Shown here piece by piece: positions 1-9,018 of a stretch of DNA of 36,596 nucleotides (positions are counted from its first letter, which is position 1; each line of letters begins with the position of its first letter). The translations under genes were made by a program, and so were the position numbers. The notes below the pieces were generated by a model that was not told the DNA's origin, ran no database searches, and saw only the letters and a program-made list of their open reading frames with translations. The DNA is taken from the NCBI GenBank assembly GCA_945866095.1, contig CAMBGA010000009.1, positions 1 to 36,596 on the forward strand. The letters are read 5' to 3'. This DNA comes from Spirosoma fluviale. Its GTDB lineage: Bacteria; Bacteroidota; Bacteroidia; Cytophagales; Spirosomataceae.

Positions 1-4
1 ACCC

Positions 5-2014
5 GTGAAAATAAGGAGTATACTTATATTTTTTATGTTGGTTTTGCCCATTGCGTTGGCTCTAGGGCAAACTCCTATGAGACCACAATCTCCTATGAGA
101 CCACAATCCTCCGGACAGGGTTCAATGGATCCATCCCAACCTAATCCTAACGGTGGATTTCCTGACCCTAATTTGACCAAAACTCCCACTCAATCCTCCA
201 AAAGCGGCCGAGCGGCGTTGGATGATTCGACCAAACAAATTTATGGCCCCAATTCTACACATTATTTTTTAGAAAGTGATATTCTAAATGCTAAACTAGT
301 TGATCGAAATATTGACACGTCTCTTCATTTATTCCAGCGTTACCTATTTCAAGAAAAAGCCTATTTTTTAACAACTAATCTTGGAAATGAAGGTACGGCC
401 GTGCGAAATGTTTTTGTTAAATCTCCTGGTTCCTTGGGAACCCAATTAGGTTATAATGCCTATATGCCCTATGCCTTTGACACGGATGAAGTCAAATATT
501 ACAATACGAAATCACCATTTTCCGACATTGATTATAGCTTAGGGGGAGGTGGTCAAACCCGATTAAATTTCTCATTTGCTCGAAACATTGACTCTCTTTG
601 GAACGTAGGTTTAGAATTACAGCGTGTAGTCGCAGATAAAGTACTAACCGATGCGGCGTTTAAAAAAGGGGATCCATTTTTATTAGGCCAGTGGGGTGTT
701 TTATTGCATTCTAATTTTCGATCTCGAAATAATAAATACCGCATTTTAGGACATTTTAATTATTTTGACCAAGGTATCAATGACCAAGGGGGAGTTAAAT
801 TGACCACAGGACAGACGCCAACGGCTGCCTTAAATTACCTCGATAACACAGCGATTTTAACCAACTCCACTAGCCAATCCAATGATCAATTTTTAAAGTT
901 TCATCTATACCATGAATTTATTGGCTTCAAGGGCTTACAATTTTTCCAGCGATTTGACTTAGAGACCCGAAAAGTTAAGTATAGAGACATGGATTTTAAC
1001 ATGTCGCTGGCAGATCGTTTCTATCCTAAAACGTATATAAATTACATTCAGGCCCCTTCAGTCCCTGATTCGATGTATAACGAAAATCAATGGAGTTCAT
1101 ATAGTCATCAAACGGGCATTAAAGGCGTATTTAGGAAATTCATTTACCGAGCTCATCTCAAGCAACGTTACTGGTCTGTCTACAATCCTATGAATGATGC
1201 GAAACTAGATCGTTTTGAAAATTACCTAGGTCTCTGGTTACATCAGTCCTTCTCGGATCAAACAGATTTTACAGCGGAAGGAGAATATCTTTTAGGATCA
1301 GATTATAAGTTAGCTGCTCAGTTCACTTCCCCCTGGTTTTATGCTAATTTCCAACGTACCTCTACGAGCCCTAGCATCGCACAAAATTGGGTGCATAATA
1401 TTTCGTATCGATGGAAAAATGATTTTGCTAATATTCAATTTGACGTATTAGAAGGAGGATTGACCTATCGGTCGAAACAGTTTTATGTCAAACCTTATGT
1501 CACCATTCAGCGCATTGGAAATTGGGTATATTTTGATTCATTGGCCAACGTAAAACAAACGAAAGAAGCCATTGGAGTATTTAGGACAAGTGTAGATCTA
1601 GGTGGAAATTTCGGGAAGTTTGAGTGGGGAACTCGGTTTCATGCTAATACAAGTACTGGACCTGATATTATACGAATGCCTAGTTTTGTGGCAAATGCCA
1701 ACTTAGCCCTGAATGTGCAATATAAGAAGTTACTGTATTTACAATTTGGTATAGATCTTCAGCATCAATCCGCTTATTATGCAGATGCTTATATGCCAGC
1801 ATTCCAACAATATCACCTTCAAGATAAATTTCAACTGCCTGCATTTGTCCAAGCCGATGCCTATGTTAATCTTCGAATTAATCGTGTCCGATTATTTTTC
1901 AAAATGTCCAATGTCACTCAAGGACTTTTAACCACTAACTATTACGCTGCCTACTTGCATCCAGCGATGGGTCGTGTTTTTGGGTATGGAGTTAAATGGC
2001 TTTTGTTTGATTAA
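5..2014 (+). CDS. putative outer-membrane porin (Porin_10-like)
   Basis: A 669-residue protein with an N-terminal signal peptide (basic MKIRS, then a hydrophobic stretch to about residue 21) and a long body rich in alternating aromatic and polar residues, as in beta-barrels. The segment around SPFSDIDYSLGGGGQ followed by NIDSLWNVGLELQR matches my memory of the Bacteroidota putative-porin family (Porin_10). It ends in an aromatic-rich strand, GVKWLLFD, consistent with outer-membrane insertion. The mature N-terminus is a low-complexity Pro/Gln/Ser linker with a duplicated PMRPQS. The start is a GTG at the window edge and the frame stays open upstream, so the true start could lie outside; the basic n-region supports the GTG. 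Substrate unknown. The family is fairly sure, the transport role is inferred. Confidence 0.75.
   Translation: MKIRSILIFFMLVLPIALALGQTPMRPQSPMRPQSSGQGSMDPSQPNPNGGFPDPNLTKTPTQSSKSGRAALDDSTKQIYGPNSTHYFLESDILNAKLVDRNIDTSLHLFQRYLFQEKAYFLTTNLGNEGTAVRNVFVKSPGSLGTQLGYNAYMPYAFDTDEVKYYNTKSPFSDIDYSLGGGGQTRLNFSFARNIDSLWNVGLELQRVVADKVLTDAAFKKGDPFLLGQWGVLLHSNFRSRNNKYRILGHFNYFDQGINDQGGVKLTTGQTPTAALNYLDNTAILTNSTSQSNDQFLKFHLYHEFIGFKGLQFFQRFDLETRKVKYRDMDFNMSLADRFYPKTYINYIQAPSVPDSMYNENQWSSYSHQTGIKGVFRKFIYRAHLKQRYWSVYNPMNDAKLDRFENYLGLWLHQSFSDQTDFTAEGEYLLGSDYKLAAQFTSPWFYANFQRTSTSPSIAQNWVHNISYRWKNDFANIQFDVLEGGLTYRSKQFYVKPYVTIQRIGNWVYFDSLANVKQTKEAIGVFRTSVDLGGNFGKFEWGTRFHANTSTGPDIIRMPSFVANANLALNVQYKKLLYLQFGIDLQHQSAYYADAYMPAFQQYHLQDKFQLPAFVQADAYVNLRINRVRLFFKMSNVTQGLLTTNYYAAYLHPAMGRVFGYGVKWLLFD
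73..108 (+). repeat. 18-bp perfect tandem duplication in porin linker
   Basis: TCCTATGAGACCACAATC occurs twice back to back (73-90 and 91-108), duplicating six residues (PMRPQS) just after the porin signal peptide. It is in frame and sits in a low-complexity linker. Confidence 0.9.
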
Positions 2015-2053
2015 ATAAAACCCGATCAGTATACAGAAACAGGGAATATTTAA

Positions 2054-2061
2054 TAAGTTTG
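2054..2061 (+). promoter_or_regulatory. Bacteroidota -7 promoter element (TAAGTTTG)
   Basis: TAAGTTTG fits the Bacteroidota -7 consensus TAnnTTTG and lies 24 bp upstream of the ATG at 2086, giving a plausible short leader. No clear -33 TTG is visible at the usual 19-21 bp distance. It would drive the three-gene dehydrogenase/nuclease operon. Confidence 0.5.
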
Positions 2062-2085
2062 TGCTTTACATAAACCTATTACATT

Positions 2086-2601
2086 ATGTCTCAAATTACA
2101 CGTCGGGAATGGGTCAAAGGGATGGCCTTGGCTACCTTAGGAACCGTTGCTTTTTACGATGCAAAATCCTTATCCCCTTCGAATTTTAATTTCTCTTTGG
2201 CCGAAGATCAAACCTTAGAATTAATCATGGGAGCCATTATTCCCGAATCTTCCATACCAGGTGCCATCAGTTTAGGAGTGCCCAATTTTGTGAAAACGAT
2301 GATGAAAGATTGTTATGAGGTCAAAGCCCAACAAAGTTTTAAAAATGTTATGGGCGATATTCCCAAACTATTTTTGAATGAAAATAAAAAGGAAATATCC
2401 ATTGCAAGTGAATCGGAAAAGGAGCAGTTTTTATTTCAATTAGAAAAAGGAAAACATGGGGTTGAAGCACAAAAAACTTTGGCTACCTTAAAAGGCCTAA
2501 CGATTCAGGGATATATGTCGACTGAATACATTATGGTCAATCATTTAAATTATCAAATGGCTCCCGGATTTTTCAACGGCTGTGCCCCAATAAAGAAATA
2601 A
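2086..2601 (+). CDS. gluconate 2-dehydrogenase subunit 3 family protein (Tat-exported)
   Basis: A 171-residue small subunit of a membrane or periplasmic GMC-type dehydrogenase. It begins with a twin-arginine signal (TRREWVKG, then a hydrophobic run), so it is expected to be exported folded. The body (LELIMGAIIPESSIPGA, then a helical region) is typical of the family. The large subunit starts 3 bp downstream and has no signal of its own, so this protein probably carries it across the membrane as a hitchhiker complex, as known for the related gamma subunit of FAD-dependent glucose dehydrogenase. The substrate cannot be read from the sequence. Confidence 0.85.
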   Translation: MSQITRREWVKGMALATLGTVAFYDAKSLSPSNFNFSLAEDQTLELIMGAIIPESSIPGAISLGVPNFVKTMMKDCYEVKAQQSFKNVMGDIPKLFLNENKKEISIASESEKEQFLFQLEKGKHGVEAQKTLATLKGLTIQGYMSTEYIMVNHLNYQMAPGFFNGCAPIKK

Positions 2602-2604
2602 TTC

Positions 2605-4311
2605 ATGTATATATTAAATAACGCAGAAAAGCGCACATACGGAGCTATCGTAATTGGTTCAGGGATAGCCGGTGGTTGGGCCGCGAAAGAATTTTGTGAT
2701 AAGGGAGTTAAAACTTTGGTCTTAGAGCGAGGAAGAAAAGTGACTCACAATGAGGATTATCCAACTACTTTAATGAGTCCATGGGAATTTCCACACCGAG
2801 GACGTTTAACCCAAGAAGAGATCGACGCAAACCCGATTGCCAGTAAATGCTACCAGTTTAAAGAAGATTCGAAACACTTTATTGTCAAAGATAAAGAGCA
2901 TCCCTATGAGCAGGATAAACCCTTTGATTGGATACGTGGGTATCAGGTAGGTGGCAAATCATTACTCTGGGCTAGACAAACTCAGCGTTGGTCGCAGTTC
3001 GATTTTGATGGTCCTGCTCGAGATGGATATGCCACGCCTTGGCCCATCAATTATAAGGATATTGATCCATGGTATTCGCATGTGGAATATTTTGCAGGTA
3101 TTTCTGGTAATAAAGATGGATTAGATTCCTTGCCAGATGGCGATTTCTTACCTGGTTACGAATTGACTTGTGTGGAAAAGCATTTTCAATCTGAATTAAA
3201 AAAGCATTATAAAGACCGACATGTTATTTCGGCTCGTTGTGCCCATATTTCTGAGCCACGCGAAATACATCTACAACAAGGAAGAGGACGTTGTTTAAGT
3301 CGTAATTTATGCCAAAGAGGTTGCCCTTATGGAGGTTATTTTAGTTCAAATGCATCCACCTTACCCTGGGCAGCTAAAACAGGTAATTTGACATTGCGTC
3401 CAGATTCTATCGTGGAATCAGTTATCTACGATGATAAAAAGAAGAAGGCCGTAGGAGTTCGCGTGATTGACGCCCATACCAACGAAATGGTGGAGTATTA
3501 CGCGAAAGTAATTTTTGTTACGGCAGCGGCTTTAAATACGAATGCCATTTTATTGAATTCAAAATCTGATCGCTTCCCTAATGGTTTAGGCAACGATAGT
3601 GGAGTGTTAGGTAAGTTTGTGGCTTTCCATAATTATCGGGCATCAATATCGGCTGAATATGATGGGTATTTTGACTTTAAGACGGAAGGTAGTCGGCCTA
3701 CTTCAGGCTATATCCCACGCTTCCGCAACTTATACAAACAAGATACGAATTTCTTACGTGGTTATGCTGCTGGAATGAGTGCAAGACGTGCCAATACCAC
3801 CGATCGAGATTCCGTAGGCGAGAGCTTAAAGAACTCGCTATTAAATCCCAAATGGACTAATTGGTCTGCTGGTTCTCACATGATGGGGGAAACGATTCCG
3901 AAGGAAACCAATAAAATCACCTTAGATCCCGTCAAAAAAGATGCACATGGTTTGCCGATTATGCACATGGATGTTTCTTATGATGATAATGATGATAAAA
4001 TGGTGAAAGATTTTATCGAGCAATTTACAGAGATGTATACCAAAGCAGGCTTTAAAAATATTCGTTCTCGAGATTCCAAACAAGCTCCTGGTTTAGATAT
4101 TCATGAAATGGGCGGTTGCCGCATGGGAAATGACCCTAAAACTTCGATGCTTAATAAATGGAATCAAATGCATGCTGTTAAAAATGTGTTTGTTAGCGAT
4201 GGGGCGAGTATGACTTCCACCTCTACTCAAAATCCATCTTTGACCTACATGGCATTGACTGCTCGGGCTGTAGATTATGCAGTAAAAGAAATGAAAAAGG
4301 GTAATTTATAA
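2605..4311 (+). CDS. GMC family oxidoreductase, dehydrogenase large subunit
   Basis: A 568-residue FAD-dependent alcohol/sugar dehydrogenase. The dinucleotide-binding motif GSGIAGG is at residues 18-24, and the C-terminal catalytic region holds His500 (HEMGGCRMG) and Asn543 (NPSLT), the usual GMC His/Asn pair. Cys230, Cys236 and Cys240 form Cys-x5-Cys-x3-Cys, the spacing I recall for the 3Fe-4S cluster of Burkholderia FAD glucose dehydrogenase, suggesting electrons leave through an Fe-S centre. There is no signal peptide; export probably depends on the Tat subunit 3 bp upstream. No cytochrome c subunit is encoded nearby, so the electron acceptor is unknown. The stop codon overlaps the next gene by one base. 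Confidence 0.88.
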   Translation: MYILNNAEKRTYGAIVIGSGIAGGWAAKEFCDKGVKTLVLERGRKVTHNEDYPTTLMSPWEFPHRGRLTQEEIDANPIASKCYQFKEDSKHFIVKDKEHPYEQDKPFDWIRGYQVGGKSLLWARQTQRWSQFDFDGPARDGYATPWPINYKDIDPWYSHVEYFAGISGNKDGLDSLPDGDFLPGYELTCVEKHFQSELKKHYKDRHVISARCAHISEPREIHLQQGRGRCLSRNLCQRGCPYGGYFSSNASTLPWAAKTGNLTLRPDSIVESVIYDDKKKKAVGVRVIDAHTNEMVEYYAKVIFVTAAALNTNAILLNSKSDRFPNGLGNDSGVLGKFVAFHNYRASISAEYDGYFDFKTEGSRPTSGYIPRFRNLYKQDTNFLRGYAAGMSARRANTTDRDSVGESLKNSLLNPKWTNWSAGSHMMGETIPKETNKITLDPVKKDAHGLPIMHMDVSYDDNDDKMVKDFIEQFTEMYTKAGFKNIRSRDSKQAPGLDIHEMGGCRMGNDPKTSMLNKWNQMHAVKNVFVSDGASMTSTSTQNPSLTYMALTARAVDYAVKEMKKGNL

Positions 4312-7235
4312 TGCATACATTTTTAGGTAAAACAGCAGCACATATTTTTGGGGAGCACTCCATCGAAGAATTAAAAGATATTGCTATTGTGATGCCCTCG
4401 CAGCGTGGGGTACTTTACTTAAAAAAAGAGTTAGCTATTTTAGGGGATAGACCTTTTCTATCTCCTTCGTTTTTTACCATTGAGGAGTTTGCCCTCCAAA
4501 TGACTAATTCTACTTTAATTGACCCCATTCAGTTGTTGCTGAAGGCTTATGCCTGTTTTAAGCAGGTGGATGATCAAGTTGATTTTGATCGTTTTATTTC
4601 TTGGGGCCAATTAATGTTAAAGGATTTTGAAACGTTAGATATGTATTTGGTCGATCCAGCCCAAATATTTTCTTTTTTATCTGAAGTGAAATCCATTGAG
4701 CGATGGGGAAAAGAATATGGAGAAGATCATCCTGAAAAATTTATCACCCCACATACCAAATCCTATTTTAAATTATTTGATCATTTACTCGAGGTGTATA
4801 TTCGTTTGCACGCAAGCTTAAATGATCAAGGTTTCGTTTATCGGGGCATGGCTTACCGAAAATTAGCCGACCATTTGTCCGATGGAAAAGCGTTACCCAA
4901 GATGTTTAAAAAAATATATTTTATGGGTTTTAATGCACTTTCGAAGGGAGAGGAAGAGATTATTCGTTTGTTGATTAAAAACGGAATGGCTCAGACACTT
5001 TGGGATGCGGATGCTTATTATGTGGATAATGCGTATCACCGAGCAGGTAATTGGTTAAAAAAATATTCGGATAGCTCCACAAATGAATTTTTATCAAGAG
5101 GGCCATTCCAATGGAAAACTTCGGATTTATTGGATAAGCCTAAGCGGCTAGAAATTTTAGGATTAGCAAATCCAAGTGCTCAGGTGTTTGTCGCGATGGA
5201 TATCATCCGCAAATGGCAACAAGAATATGGTTCAGAGGAACAAGTGGCCCTAGTTTTAGCTGATGAGTCGTTATTAGACCAAGTGATGTTATATGTGGGA
5301 GAGTTTAAGGAACGATTAAACATCACCATGGGATATTCATTGAAAAAGACACAAGTATTTTCCTTGATTAATTTTTGGTGGGACTTGCAAAAGCAGTCGG
5401 TTCAAGGAAAATTTTCTGTATCCTTATTCAAATCAGTTTGCTCACATGGATTAATCGATTTGTACATCCAGCAAAAAAGCAAGGTTCAAAAACGAGATTT
5501 CAAAAGGGAATTAAACGAATTATATACGAAGACCGATTTGTATGTTCGTTCAGATAAGATTTTAACTTTAGCCGCAGACCTACCTATTTTAAAAGAGTTG
5601 TTTGCCCCTAGTTTTAATGCCTTTGTGGCTATCTTGAAATGCCAAGAAACCTTATTGGAATTAATCTTAAAGAGCATTCCAGACCAACAATGGGATCAAG
5701 AGGCGGAGGCGGTAAAACAAGCCTTAGCGGTTATTGAGTCTTTAATACTTTCATTTGAAGCGGATGATTTTGCATCGATCGCTAGTGGGAAAATAGTATT
5801 GACCCAATTACTTTCCCAGCAAAAATTGACTTTTGTGGGAGCTGAAAATCGTAGTCTGCATGTCATGGGTTTGCTAGAGACGAGGACATTGGATTTTGAC
5901 CGAGTGATTGTTTTGTCGATGAATGAGGGGAGTTTACCCGGAACAAGAAAGCGTGAAAGTTTAATTCCATTGGATATAGCCAATATGGCTCATTTTTCGT
6001 TGCCTACGTTTACACAGGCAGATGCGGTGGCTTCATATCACTTTTATCGATTGTTGCAAAGGCCTCGAGAAGTGGTTTTATGTTATGTTCAATCATCCGA
6101 CAAATCAGGGGTAAAGGAGATGAGTCGATTTATTAAGCAAATTAAGCACGATTGGAAACGAAAGAATCCATTGATCGAGATTCATGAACCATGGATTGAT
6201 TTTTCTGCCAATGAGGCTGATTTTGAGCGAAATGATGGATCTGTAGAAAAATCCCCCGTCATCTTAGATAAAATTAAAAGTAAATTAGCCAATTCGGGGC
6301 TTTCCACCTCTTCCATCACCATGTTTTCTACTTGTAGCTTAAAATATTTTTATGCTCAAATTTTAGGTATGCGCAAGGAAAAGCAATTAGAGGATGAGTT
6401 AGGCGCAGACGTATTTGGAACTTGGGTGCATAAAGTTTTGGAATTAGTTGACAAGGAGGTTGTAGAAAATTATGAGGGCGTCTATGATCGGGTCAATTTA
6501 GCGGATGTTGTTTTAGGTTTAGATGGTTATTTGGAAAAGGCAATGGCTTCAATTCAAGAAAAAGAAGGGGTCTTTGAAGTAGAGAAGGGATTTAATTTTG
6601 TGCTTAAAGAAGTAGCTAAAACGTTGTTGGAGTCCTATTATTCAAAATCTAATTTTTCAAAAAACACGAAAATAATTGATTTGGAATCCATATTGACCGC
6701 CAACCTGAAGGTTGCTTGGGAACAAGAAATACTAGACGTTAAATTAACGGGTCGAATTGATCGATTGGATGTTTTAGAAGACCGAGAAATTCGAATTATT
6801 GATTATAAAACGGGGAAAGTGGAGAAGTTGGAGTTGAAATCTGGAGAATTGGGTTTACGAAATTCAATTTTGACGGGTGAATTAAAACCTAAAATACTTC
6901 AGCTTTGGTTATATAAATATTTGTTGGCCTCCGAACTGATACACGTTTCTCCCAAAAATGAAAAAACTTTTGCAGGATTAAGTCTTCAAACACATTCGAT
7001 AAAACCTGGAATTATATCGTTTAGAAATTTAAAGGAAGGAGTTTTAAGTGATGAAGAGCATGATTTATGGTTTGAATCAGGGCCTATTTGGGACACCTTC
7101 CTGTTAGATTCTCAGTCGGTAATTGAGGGTTGGGTTCGTAAGATTTTAGATGTAAATACTAAATTTGAAAAAACAAAAGAAGTTGCAGATTGTCAGTATT
7201 GCGATTTTAAGGTGATTTGCCAACGGGAATTATAA
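4311..7235 (+). CDS. PD-(D/E)XK nuclease family protein, AddB-like with Fe-S cluster
   Basis: A 974-residue cytoplasmic protein resembling the AddB subunit of helicase-nuclease complexes that process double-strand breaks. The C-terminal nuclease domain shows Asp817 (GRIDRLD) and Asp831-Tyr-Lys833 (IIDYKTGK), the PD-(D/E)XK active site. Cys675 (TCSLKYFY) together with Cys961, Cys964 and Cys970 (Cys-x2-Cys-x5-Cys at the C-terminus) matches the four-cysteine 4Fe-4S staple of AddB and Cas4. The N-terminus (IVMPSQRGVLYLKKEL) aligns in style with the helicase-like fold but I see no GxGK[ST] Walker A, so it is probably a non-motor subunit. An AddA/UvrD-like partner is expected elsewhere. The ATG overlaps the upstream stop by one base (TAATG), implying translational coupling. 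Confidence 0.85.
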   Translation: MHTFLGKTAAHIFGEHSIEELKDIAIVMPSQRGVLYLKKELAILGDRPFLSPSFFTIEEFALQMTNSTLIDPIQLLLKAYACFKQVDDQVDFDRFISWGQLMLKDFETLDMYLVDPAQIFSFLSEVKSIERWGKEYGEDHPEKFITPHTKSYFKLFDHLLEVYIRLHASLNDQGFVYRGMAYRKLADHLSDGKALPKMFKKIYFMGFNALSKGEEEIIRLLIKNGMAQTLWDADAYYVDNAYHRAGNWLKKYSDSSTNEFLSRGPFQWKTSDLLDKPKRLEILGLANPSAQVFVAMDIIRKWQQEYGSEEQVALVLADESLLDQVMLYVGEFKERLNITMGYSLKKTQVFSLINFWWDLQKQSVQGKFSVSLFKSVCSHGLIDLYIQQKSKVQKRDFKRELNELYTKTDLYVRSDKILTLAADLPILKELFAPSFNAFVAILKCQETLLELILKSIPDQQWDQEAEAVKQALAVIESLILSFEADDFASIASGKIVLTQLLSQQKLTFVGAENRSLHVMGLLETRTLDFDRVIVLSMNEGSLPGTRKRESLIPLDIANMAHFSLPTFTQADAVASYHFYRLLQRPREVVLCYVQSSDKSGVKEMSRFIKQIKHDWKRKNPLIEIHEPWIDFSANEADFERNDGSVEKSPVILDKIKSKLANSGLSTSSITMFSTCSLKYFYAQILGMRKEKQLEDELGADVFGTWVHKVLELVDKEVVENYEGVYDRVNLADVVLGLDGYLEKAMASIQEKEGVFEVEKGFNFVLKEVAKTLLESYYSKSNFSKNTKIIDLESILTANLKVAWEQEILDVKLTGRIDRLDVLEDREIRIIDYKTGKVEKLELKSGELGLRNSILTGELKPKILQLWLYKYLLASELIHVSPKNEKTFAGLSLQTHSIKPGIISFRNLKEGVLSDEEHDLWFESGPIWDTFLLDSQSVIEGWVRKILDVNTKFEKTKEVADCQYCDFKVICQREL

Positions 7236-7267
7236 GATTGTTCCTATATAAAACGCATAAAAAGAAT

Positions 7268-7275
7268 TAATTTTG
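7268..7275 (+). promoter_or_regulatory. Bacteroidota -7 promoter element (TAATTTTG)
   Basis: TAATTTTG matches TAnnTTTG and lies 22 bp before the ATG at 7298, in the 62-bp spacer after the nuclease gene. It probably starts a separate SCP2-mnmE transcript. No -33 TTG at ideal distance. Confidence 0.5.
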
Positions 7276-7297
7276 CCTCACAATAAATTTTATCAAA

Positions 7298-7582
7298 ATG
7301 ACATTTCAAGAAATCAACGACAAAATTGTTTTATTAGCTGCTCAAAAAGGAGGCCAAGGGGTTTCTTTTAAATTTGCATTTCCTTCAGGTATCATCGTTG
7401 TTACTGGAGAGGGCCAAGTGACAAATGAAAATTTGGATACTGATTGTACAATAGCTACTTCTGAAGAGACTTTTACTGCTATTTTAAATGGTGAATTAAA
7501 CTCCATGATGGCGGTTATGACTGGAAAAGTAAAGATATCGGGTGACATGACGGTCGCGATGAAATTGACGAATTTGTTATAA
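7298..7582 (+). CDS. SCP2 sterol-binding domain-containing protein
   Basis: A 94-residue stand-alone SCP2-like domain. Recognition rests on the overall pattern: an N-terminal helix, beta strands (VSFKFAFPSGIIVVTGEG), then a section reading CTIATSEETFTAILNGEL and GKVKISGDMTVAMKLTNLL, where the short loop GKVKISGD before the final helix is the family hallmark. SCP2 domains bind lipids or other hydrophobic ligands; the ligand here is unknown. It has no signal peptide, so is cytoplasmic. It lies 3 bp upstream of mnmE and is probably co-transcribed with it, with no obvious functional link. Confidence 0.8.
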   Translation: MTFQEINDKIVLLAAQKGGQGVSFKFAFPSGIIVVTGEGQVTNENLDTDCTIATSEETFTAILNGELNSMMAVMTGKVKISGDMTVAMKLTNLL

Positions 7583-7585
7583 TTA

Positions 7586-8953
7586 ATGGACTTTAAGGAC
7601 ACCATCGTTGCATTAGCGACACCAGCTGGGGTAGGTGCCATCGGGGTCATACGGCTTTCAGGAGATCGAGCGATCGATATTGTGAACGAAGTATTTCAAC
7701 CCAAGGACTTATCCATTCAGACTTCTCATACCCTTCATTATGGTCGGATTGAGTCAGCAGGTCGCGTGTATGATGAGGTAGTCGTTAGTTTATATATTGC
7801 CCCAAAATCGTATACCAAGGAACATGTCGTGGAGATTTCATGCCACGGTTCTCCCTTTATTCAAGAAAGTTTAATCCGATTATTCACCGAAAAAGGGGCT
7901 CGGTTTGCGCGCCCAGGCGAGTTTACCCAACGTGCATTTTTAAATGGGGCCTTTGATTTGGCTCAGGCGGAGGCAGTGGCCGATGTGATTGCGGCAGATT
8001 CAGCAGCTGCTCAATCGGCGGCATTGCACCAACTTAGAGGAGGATTTTCGAAGGAATTAGCCGCTTTACGAGAAGAATTAATTCATTTTGCTTCTTTGAT
8101 CGAATTGGAACTTGACTTTGGTGAAGAGGATGTGGAGTTTGCAGATCGTAAAGATTTAGAAGCCCTCGTCAACCAATTACTGGATCATGTTGGCCCGCTG
8201 GTGGAAAGTTTTCGAACTGGAAATGCGATTAAGAATGGCGTGGCCACTGTCATTGTGGGTAAACCCAACGCTGGTAAGTCGACCTTATTAAATGCCTTGT
8301 TAAATGAGGACCGTGCCATTGTCTCTGAAATTGCCGGCACGACGCGTGACAGTTTAGAAGATGAATGGACCTTAGGAGGCATTAAATTTCGATTAGTTGA
8401 CACAGCTGGTTTACGCGAAACAGTTGACGTGATAGAGGCATTAGGCGTTGAGAGAACTCAAGCATGGGTTAAAAAAGCCCAAGTAGTCATTTATATGGCG
8501 GATGCAATGACTGAAACGGCTGAAGGTTTAAAGGCTGGAATTATGGCTTTGGGTACATTAGAAATTCCGATCATTCAAGTGTTAAATAAAGTAGACCAAG
8601 TTTCTACTACAATTTTGTCTGATTTTAAAGAGGCAATGCCTGATGTGATTTTAATGTCGGCAAAAAATCATGATGGCTTACCAGAATTAGAAAAGGCACT
8701 TCTAAACATTATGGGTTTAGATCAAGCGAATGCCAGTGGTACGTTGGTGACTAATATTAGGCATTATCAACAATTAGTCCAAACTCAGGAAACACTTATT
8801 GGAGTCCTAAATGCGTTGAAAACCGGTTTGACAGGCGATTTAATTGCTCAGGACCTTCGACATGCCCTACATCATTTGGGTGAAATAACAGGCCAAATAT
8901 CGAACGATGACCTGTTGAAAAATATATTTGGCAAATTTTGTATCGGAAAGTAA
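7586..8953 (+). CDS. mnmE: tRNA uridine-5-carboxymethylaminomethyl(34) synthesis GTPase MnmE
   Basis: A full-length 455-residue MnmE. With MnmG it modifies the wobble uridine 34 of tRNAs reading NNA/NNG codons. The N-terminal tetrahydrofolate-binding domain begins DTIVALATPAGVGAIGVIRLSG. The G domain is complete: G1 GKPNAGKST, G2 GTTRD, G3 DTAG, G4 NKVD. The C-terminal FCIGK supplies the conserved catalytic Cys452. The start is 3 bp after the SCP2 gene. It is convergent with the minus-strand glycosyltransferase, and the 65-bp gap shows no convincing terminator hairpin. Identification is near certain. Confidence 0.97.
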   Translation: MDFKDTIVALATPAGVGAIGVIRLSGDRAIDIVNEVFQPKDLSIQTSHTLHYGRIESAGRVYDEVVVSLYIAPKSYTKEHVVEISCHGSPFIQESLIRLFTEKGARFARPGEFTQRAFLNGAFDLAQAEAVADVIAADSAAAQSAALHQLRGGFSKELAALREELIHFASLIELELDFGEEDVEFADRKDLEALVNQLLDHVGPLVESFRTGNAIKNGVATVIVGKPNAGKSTLLNALLNEDRAIVSEIAGTTRDSLEDEWTLGGIKFRLVDTAGLRETVDVIEALGVERTQAWVKKAQVVIYMADAMTETAEGLKAGIMALGTLEIPIIQVLNKVDQVSTTILSDFKEAMPDVILMSAKNHDGLPELEKALLNIMGLDQANASGTLVTNIRHYQQLVQTQETLIGVLNALKTGLTGDLIAQDLRHALHHLGEITGQISNDDLLKNIFGKFCIGK

Positions 8954-9018
8954 TTACCACAAAACAAACAAATATAAAATCAATATTAAACCGACTTAAA
9001 TTTTACAAGCTAATAAAA

